The notes beneath the pieces are model-generated. The model saw only the letters and a program-made list of their open reading frames with translations. It did no database searches and was not told where the DNA came from. A program made the translations under genes and the position numbers. 9,832 nucleotides of DNA from an uncultured delta proteobacterium (GTDB lineage Bacteria; Desulfobacterota; Syntrophorhabdia; Syntrophorhabdales; Syntrophorhabdaceae): NCBI GenBank assembly GCA_903872255.1, contig CAIQJW010000145.1, positions 1 to 9,832 of the forward strand. The letters run 5' to 3'. This document shows positions 6,290 through 9,832 of this stretch, piece by piece; within the stretch, counting starts at the first letter, position 1, and every line of letters starts with the position of its first letter.

Positions 6290-6364
6290 GCCGCCGTGAA
6301 TCTAAAATAGCCCCTGAGGGGTCGTGCTTTCGGTGATTTTTTTTCCTGCAGGCGGGTCAGTTTT
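6290..6364. repeat. IS-like intergenic repeat, copy 2
   Basis: It matches copy 1 (2522-2570) in the same orientation: GCCGCCGTGAATC, then AAAATAGCC, a GGGTC stretch and TTTCGGTGAT. It then has an extra block with a T-run, CCTGCAGG and GGGTCAGTTTT (6354-6364), the last identical to 2550-2560. Thus the GGGTC..TTT unit occurs twice here, once as GGGGTCGTGCTTT and once as GGGTCAGTTTT, as multiple end repeats of a transposon would. The CCCC-TGA-GGGG hairpin (6311-6321) lies within. Confidence 0.5.
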
Positions 6365-6370
6365 AGGTTA

Positions 6371-6386
6371 CCACAACCGGTTGTGG
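6371..6386. repeat. Perfect 16-bp palindrome downstream of the abiEii-like gene
   Basis: CCACAACCGGTTGTGG is its own reverse complement. Allowing one extra A on the left, the symmetry extends to GTT...AAC (6367-6389). It lies 28 bp beyond the stop of the abiEii-like gene, without a U-tract, so a protein-binding site or element end is as likely as a terminator. Confidence 0.6.
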
Positions 6387-6414
6387 AACGAGGAGAGAGG
6401 ACTGACCAGGCGCG

Positions 6415-7281
6415 TCATACCAACTCGATTCGTCTGATAATGGAATGAAAGAAATCCTTTGACCATATCTGTAATGCCCCTGCATCCCTGACAAATGGCC
6501 CTACTTCTTTTCGCGCACTTTCGAGGTTAACCGTATCTATTACCTTCTCGACCATTGAATAAAAATCCTTACCGGTCAATGGCCGGCCCTTTTTCCAGTC
6601 GCCCGTCTGTGCCATCCTCTCTTGAAGATGCGAAAGATGCAGCCGCGGGTGGTTGGACACAAACCAAACAAGGTCGTACCAGTCACGGCCCTTCACGCGG
6701 TTCTTCCATCTCCTGCAAAGCACGGCATGCATTTTGCCCGCGAAAAGATCGGGCAGTACGTAAGAACGCACCCAGAATGGAATGGGATGGAGCAGATACC
6801 GGACTTCTGTTTCGAAACCTTCTGGAGGATCAGTGTCTATCTCCAGTTTGACCTTGAGTATCCTGCCCTTTGGCAGTTGCCGGACCAGGTTCTCTCCCGC
6901 CTCAATGACCAGAAGTTGTTTTACCGTATCAACTTTGAGAAATGCCGATTGAACCGCGCTCGCTGCCGCCGGTTGCTTTCTGTCGAAGGACACCTCAAAA
7001 CCAAAGCTTTCTATTTCCATTTCGAGGGCCTGACCATACCGGGAAAGATCAAAGCTTTTCGAAGGCCTAAGCAGAGAAAAGTCCAGGTCTTCCGAGAACC
7101 TGTCAAGTCCATAAAGCAACCGAAGAGACGTCCCTCCGTAAAAGGCGGCCTGCTCAAAGAACTTGGACCGCCAGAGACCGAGCAGCGCAATTTCCTGGAG
7201 GACCTCACGCAATGCCCTGACATAATCCTCCGCCGTCCTGCATTCATACCGTGCTATCATCCTTTCTATCGCTTCATTCAT
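6415..7281 (-). CDS. AbiEii/AbiGii-family nucleotidyltransferase toxin, 288 aa
   Basis: Nucleotidyltransferase-like toxin of the AbiE (type IV toxin-antitoxin, phage abortive infection) system. Visible family motifs: FYGGTSLRLLYGLDRFSEDLDF (47-68), containing the Gly-Gly-Thr-Ser signature (49-52) and acidic D65/D67 of the polymerase-beta-type fold; VKLEID (144-149); AGKMHA (181-186) with K183; and KGRDWYDL (198-205) with D200 and D203. Length matches the family. Related toxins (MenT) add nucleotides to tRNA acceptor ends, while AbiEii was reported to bind GTP; the substrate here is unknown. ATG 7281 overlaps the stop of the abiEi-like gene (ATGA), so toxin translation is coupled to the antitoxin. 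All motifs are present, so it appears functional. Confidence 0.92.
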   Translation of the reverse strand: MNEAIERMIARYECRTAEDYVRALREVLQEIALLGLWRSKFFEQAAFYGGTSLRLLYGLDRFSEDLDFSLLRPSKSFDLSRYGQALEMEIESFGFEVSFDRKQPAAASAVQSAFLKVDTVKQLLVIEAGENLVRQLPKGRILKVKLEIDTDPPEGFETEVRYLLHPIPFWVRSYVLPDLFAGKMHAVLCRRWKNRVKGRDWYDLVWFVSNHPRLHLSHLQERMAQTGDWKKGRPLTGKDFYSMVEKVIDTVNLESARKEVGPFVRDAGALQIWSKDFFHSIIRRIELV

Positions 7282-7931
7282 GAGGACTCCTGCCCGGCTT
7301 TCACGAACTCCGAAAGAAGGGAAAGCCTTTTAGATCGCGAACGACCGGTGATCTCCGCCATCCGGGGATAGCTCAATTGAGACAGAGAGGCAGGATCGAT
7401 CCTGAGGTGCCCCAGAAGGTACGCCTGAACATCATCTGCCGAGCGAACGTCCGAACAACCCTCTCCCTGGTAGACCTTATCGGCAAGAGCTTTTTCCCTG
7501 GTTGCCATAAGAAAAGAACGGCCGTCCCCCGCTTCAATGGCATCGATACCAACGCGATAATACGCGAGGGCCACACTTTGATACGTGAACCTGCCGACAG
7601 GCGTCTCGAAAGCGCGATTCTTTCCCGATGTTACCGAAGTGAAACTCTCTACTCTTTCCGGGATCATTCCGTAGTAACTCAGGGCATAATCAAGGGAGAG
7701 GTACGAAGGGCCATAAACGAGGTTCGCAAGGATCTCCGGTGAGTAGGGCCCCCGTGCAAAGTCACGCCCAAAAACATACAAACCCTTCTTGACCCGTATG
7801 ATCACACCTTCTCTTATAAGCTTTGTGATCTTGTCCCGCGGCTGGGAATACGGACGAAGAACGTCAAGAAGGAGCTGGTAATCAAATTCCTCATACCGGA
7901 CCTTTCGTCTCAGTTCCTGTTCTATAGCCAT
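7278..7931 (-). CDS. AbiEi-like antitoxin/transcriptional regulator, 217 aa
   Basis: Antitoxin of the AbiE pair: an N-terminal winged helix-turn-helix (about 1-58) with SQPRDKITKLIREGVIIRVKKG (29-50), ending in GLYVFG, and a C-terminal antitoxin domain with YLSLDYALSYYGMIPE (77-92), TPVGRFTYQ (110-118) and the frequent ATREKALADKVY (143-154). By family, AbiEi represses its own promoter by binding inverted repeats and blocks toxicity without needing a stable toxin complex. ATG 7931 has no Shine-Dalgarno. A TAGACA/TAATCT pair 17 bp apart would begin transcription almost on the ATG. The gene lies 33 nt after the unknown 313-aa gene, with a perfect inverted repeat between and across its stop. Start choice is moderately sure because VRYEEFDYQ follows closely. 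Confidence 0.88.
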   Translation of the reverse strand: MAIEQELRRKVRYEEFDYQLLLDVLRPYSQPRDKITKLIREGVIIRVKKGLYVFGRDFARGPYSPEILANLVYGPSYLSLDYALSYYGMIPERVESFTSVTSGKNRAFETPVGRFTYQSVALAYYRVGIDAIEAGDGRSFLMATREKALADKVYQGEGCSDVRSADDVQAYLLGHLRIDPASLSQLSYPRMAEITGRSRSKRLSLLSEFVKAGQESS

Positions 7932-7938
7932 ACATAAC

Positions 7939-7987
7939 AGATTAGCACAACTTATCCAGTATGTCTACAAAGTATCGACATACTGGA
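7939..7987 (-). promoter_or_regulatory. Probable AbiEi operator and promoter
   Basis: A perfect inverted repeat, TCCAGTATGTC (7955-7965) and GACATACTGGA (7977-7987), 11-bp arms with an 11-bp spacer, lies just upstream of the abiEi-like gene and across the stop codon of the preceding gene. TAGACA (7967-7962, minus strand) and TAATCT (7944-7939), 17 bp apart, form a promoter whose -35 is inside the repeat, so binding would block transcription. The -10 is weak (three of six, but keeping the key T, A and T). Confidence 0.6.
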
Positions 7988-8906
7988 CTACTTCATAAAC
8001 CGTACCGGGCCGTGCCTGCGGCCTTAATTTTCTGAGCGCTTTTGCACATCGGTGCCAGTTGGAGATGGCCTCCTGCTGACTTCTGCCCCCAACCTTCAGT
8101 CGTACGACGGGCTCACCATAATATGGTATCCCCGCCCAGATATTTCTGATCGGCAACCATTGGTAAACAGACAGTACGGTCTGGTCGGCATGATACTCCC
8201 AGGGCAAGACCCCCTGCACCTTTTCACGCTTGCAGGGAGCTTCTTTACCCCGTCTTGACAGCGGCCAGTCCACGTCCCAGGCAAGGAAGGGGATCACGTC
8301 GCGGACCACAAGATCGTACTGGATCATTATGCCGTCAATGCGAGGGCTGCACAGCATCTCGAGCGCATCCTTCAACGAAGCCCGGCTATATTCCTTGAAG
8401 ATCGAGGCATACAGACAGGCACCTTCAGACAGAGAGAACCCCACACAAAGCTCAACGGGGAGGCTCAGCCAGCTTTCGGGCAGTTCAGGCAGATAGCTCC
8501 GGGCAGGAAGGTATTCCCTGAAAGGGACCGAGGCGAGGATCTCGTCAGTTTGCTGTACAGAGATCCGGCCGGTCCGTCTGACCTCGTTAAAGACCCTGAA
8601 GAGTATCATGAGGATGGAGTCCTCGCGCACGCTGGGAGGATCAACCAGGATCGCAGTACAGGCCGACCTCAGCGTTTCGGCATTCCCGTCAAAGCTTTCA
8701 TCTCTTCCCCATGGAAGGGCCGCAAGCCCCCAGCTGGATTTATCTTCGGAACATCCGAGGACAAAATCATACTCCACGCCCCAATAATCAGAGTATGCAG
8801 GATCGTCCCTGTGGTCGCACGACATGACCTGCATGTCCCACGAGGTGATATTCCCGATTGCCTTGGTAAACTTGTATCTGTCCGTTGAAAGAATGATATG
8901 CATCAT
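7965..8906 (-). CDS. Protein of unknown function, 313 aa, in operon with the ADP-ribosylglycohydrolase
   Basis: I do not recognise a family. The protein is soluble-looking, without signal peptide or membrane segment, and unusually rich in Trp, Tyr and Pro (for example SDYWGVEYDF near 39-48 and LPARSYLPELPESW near 131-145). The N-terminal half looks like mixed alpha/beta; the C-terminal end (about 275-313) is helical, with SNWHRCAKALRKLRPQ. No nucleotide-binding, nuclease or ADP-ribosyltransferase motif is obvious. A strong GGAGG stands two bases before the first ATG (8906) and five before the second (8903), so translation may start at the second, giving 312 aa. It follows the hydrolase by 12 nt, hence probably the same mRNA, and is followed by the AbiE pair with its own operator. 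Confidence 0.75.
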   Translation of the reverse strand: MMHIILSTDRYKFTKAIGNITSWDMQVMSCDHRDDPAYSDYWGVEYDFVLGCSEDKSSWGLAALPWGRDESFDGNAETLRSACTAILVDPPSVREDSILMILFRVFNEVRRTGRISVQQTDEILASVPFREYLPARSYLPELPESWLSLPVELCVGFSLSEGACLYASIFKEYSRASLKDALEMLCSPRIDGIMIQYDLVVRDVIPFLAWDVDWPLSRRGKEAPCKREKVQGVLPWEYHADQTVLSVYQWLPIRNIWAGIPYYGEPVVRLKVGGRSQQEAISNWHRCAKALRKLRPQARPGTVYEVVQYVDTL

Positions 8907-8918
8907 AGCCTCCTTCCC

Positions 8919-9686
8919 TCACATGAATTTTTCCGAGAACCTCGTTACAATCTCCTGAATTCTTGGATTGAGCCTTGCCATGGCCGTATCCCTGATGTGG
9001 TCCGGGACACCTTTGCAGTATGCCTCGGCGATCCCCCCGGCAATGCAGGCAATCGTGTCGGAATCTCCGCCTATGGAGACCGCCTTCCGTACCGCATCCT
9101 CGTAACCGGTTGATTCCAGGAAGGCCGTTATGGCCTCGGGGACAGAGCCGGGGCAGGTGGCGTCGAAGCGATAGCGGGGCCTGATCTCATCGAGGGGTTT
9201 GCTCAGGTTATAGCGGAAGGTCTCTTGTATATACTGTCTTATCTCATCCTTGCTGCTTCCTGTCCGGGCAAGGAAGACGGCAGACGCCACAGCCCGGGCC
9301 CCCTTTATACCTTCCGGGTTGTTATGGGTGGGTTCTGCGCTCTTTTTTGCCTCTTCCAATACCCTGTCCAGGGTATTGAAGGCAAAGCCTATCGGGCTTA
9401 CCCGCATAGCTGAACCGTTACCCATGCTGTGGCGCTGACGGACGGTTTCAGAGGCTGCCCACCTTCGGAACCCCGGGCCGTAGCCCCTGTCCGGATAGAG
9501 GCGGTACCACTCCTTGAGCTTCACGCCGTAGTCCTCACCCGAAAGGATCGCGTCGGCGACGGCAGCGGTAAGCACCGTATCGTCGGTGAAGCAACACTGA
9601 GAGCTAAACAGTTTGAAATCCATCGTCTTGGTATTGTGACGCTCGTATACCGAACCTATGATATCCCCTGCTATGGCGCCGATCAT
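8919..9686 (-). CDS. ADP-ribosylglycohydrolase (DraG/ARH family), 255 aa
   Basis: Binuclear-metal enzyme expected to remove ADP-ribose from a modified target. The two metal-binding motifs are complete: FTDDT (33-37, with T34, D35, D36) and GGDSDTIA (206-213, with D208, D210, T211). Other family marks are MIGAIAGDIIGSVYE (1-15), GNGSAMRVSPIG (89-100) and AEPTHNNPEGIKGA (117-130). I chose ATG 9686 because the family starts exactly at MIGAIAGD and GGGGAGG lies six bases before it. The frame is, however, open further upstream to about 9824 or the window edge, adding some 46 residues with an acidic stretch, so a fusion or an overlapping upstream remnant cannot be excluded. Followed 12 nt later by an unknown gene. 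DraG-type enzymes reverse nitrogenase or other ADP-ribosylation; here the partner transferase is not visible. Confidence 0.92.
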   Translation of the reverse strand: MIGAIAGDIIGSVYERHNTKTMDFKLFSSQCCFTDDTVLTAAVADAILSGEDYGVKLKEWYRLYPDRGYGPGFRRWAASETVRQRHSMGNGSAMRVSPIGFAFNTLDRVLEEAKKSAEPTHNNPEGIKGARAVASAVFLARTGSSKDEIRQYIQETFRYNLSKPLDEIRPRYRFDATCPGSVPEAITAFLESTGYEDAVRKAVSIGGDSDTIACIAGGIAEAYCKGVPDHIRDTAMARLNPRIQEIVTRFSEKFM

Positions 9687-9832
9687 TTTATACCTCCCCG
9701 TGGTTCGTGTATTGTTAGGCGCGAACGGCGTGCTTTCCTCATCGTCATAGAACTCGATCTCGCCGTCATCGAGGGTCTCGCAACGAGACGGCAGGAGATG
9801 TTCTTCCTTTGATGTTTTGCACAAGGAAAACA
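9687..9832 (-). other. Upstream sequence in frame with the ADP-ribosylglycohydrolase; possible end of a preceding gene
   Basis: No stop occurs in the hydrolase frame up to the right edge. The reading includes DDGEIEFYDDEESTPFAPNN, with codons mostly ending in G or C, which looks coding. The other two minus frames end within this stretch, one at a TGA overlapping the hydrolase ATG. The piece may be the tail of another gene lying to the right, fused in frame, or an N-terminal extension of the hydrolase. Confidence 0.35.

Larger units (their letters stand above)
6024..6414. other. Intergenic region between the abiEii-like and hipB-like genes
   Basis: The 391-bp gap contains the hipBA promoter, an AT-rich stretch (6056-6180), a 13-bp palindrome CAATGT-A-ACATTG (6183-6195), repeat copy 2 (6290-6364) and a 16-bp palindrome (6371-6386). 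A 66-codon plus-strand frame at 6099-6299 has no ribosome binding site or family resemblance; only its end, Leu-Pro-Pro-stop, matches the lead-in of repeat copy 1. Confidence 0.6.

Noticed and set aside
6099..6299. A 66-codon plus-strand frame in the intergenic region
   Set aside because: No Shine-Dalgarno, no family resemblance and its 3' part lies at the IS-like repeat, so it is probably chance or the eroded end of a mobile element.
6311..6344. Rho-independent terminator: CCCC-TGA-GGGG hairpin followed by an eight-T run
   Set aside because: The T-run begins 15 bases after the short stem, and no plus-strand gene lies upstream to be terminated; it is better explained as part of the repeat.
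6622..7371. A 249-codon plus-strand open frame opposite the abiEii-like gene
   Set aside because: It is antisense to a gene with clear catalytic motifs, shows no family features and is rich in Arg/Cys/Pro from reversed codons.

Overview
The window is an accessory region of a bacterial chromosome (or a metagenomic contig) with middle-to-high GC. Genes are on both strands and there is no rRNA, complete tRNA or CRISPR array. One protein (M48 peptidase) has a Sec signal peptide, which fits a Gram-negative host. The codon style and mix of families recall Desulfobacterota-like bacteria, but that is a guess; nothing here fixes the taxonomy.

Left part (1-2343, minus strand): a two-gene operon. An SbcD/Mre11-like metallophosphoesterase overlaps by ATGA an SbcC-like SMC/AAA ATPase whose 3' end lies outside the window. 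A good sigma70-type promoter precedes it. The nuclease has Gln and Asp at two positions that are His in canonical Mre11/SbcD.

Centre (2522-6023): a short IS-like repeat, then a secreted M48 zinc protease, a VapBC-type module (ribbon-helix-helix antitoxin plus PIN toxin) on the plus strand, and a convergent HipBA module (XRE repressor plus HipA kinase) on the minus strand. The PIN gene ends in a sequence that folds exactly like a tRNA T-arm. A second copy of the IS-like repeat lies beyond HipBA (6290-6364), so two direct copies bracket the protease and both toxin-antitoxin modules.

Right part (6415-9832, minus strand): an AbiEi/AbiEii (type IV toxin-antitoxin) pair, preceded by a 313-aa protein I do not recognise and a DraG-like ADP-ribosylglycohydrolase. 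The last two sit 12 nt apart and are probably co-transcribed. A perfect 11-bp inverted repeat over the stop codon of the unknown gene is a likely AbiEi operator.

Overall this is a toxin-antitoxin/defence-type island: three TA modules side by side, an SbcCD-like DNA-processing pair and an ADP-ribose-removing enzyme with an unknown partner. The least explained parts are the 313-aa protein and its coupling to the hydrolase. Two TA promoters (vapB-like and abiEi-like) place the predicted transcription start at or within a base or so of the start codon, with no Shine-Dalgarno, which suggests leaderless mRNAs.
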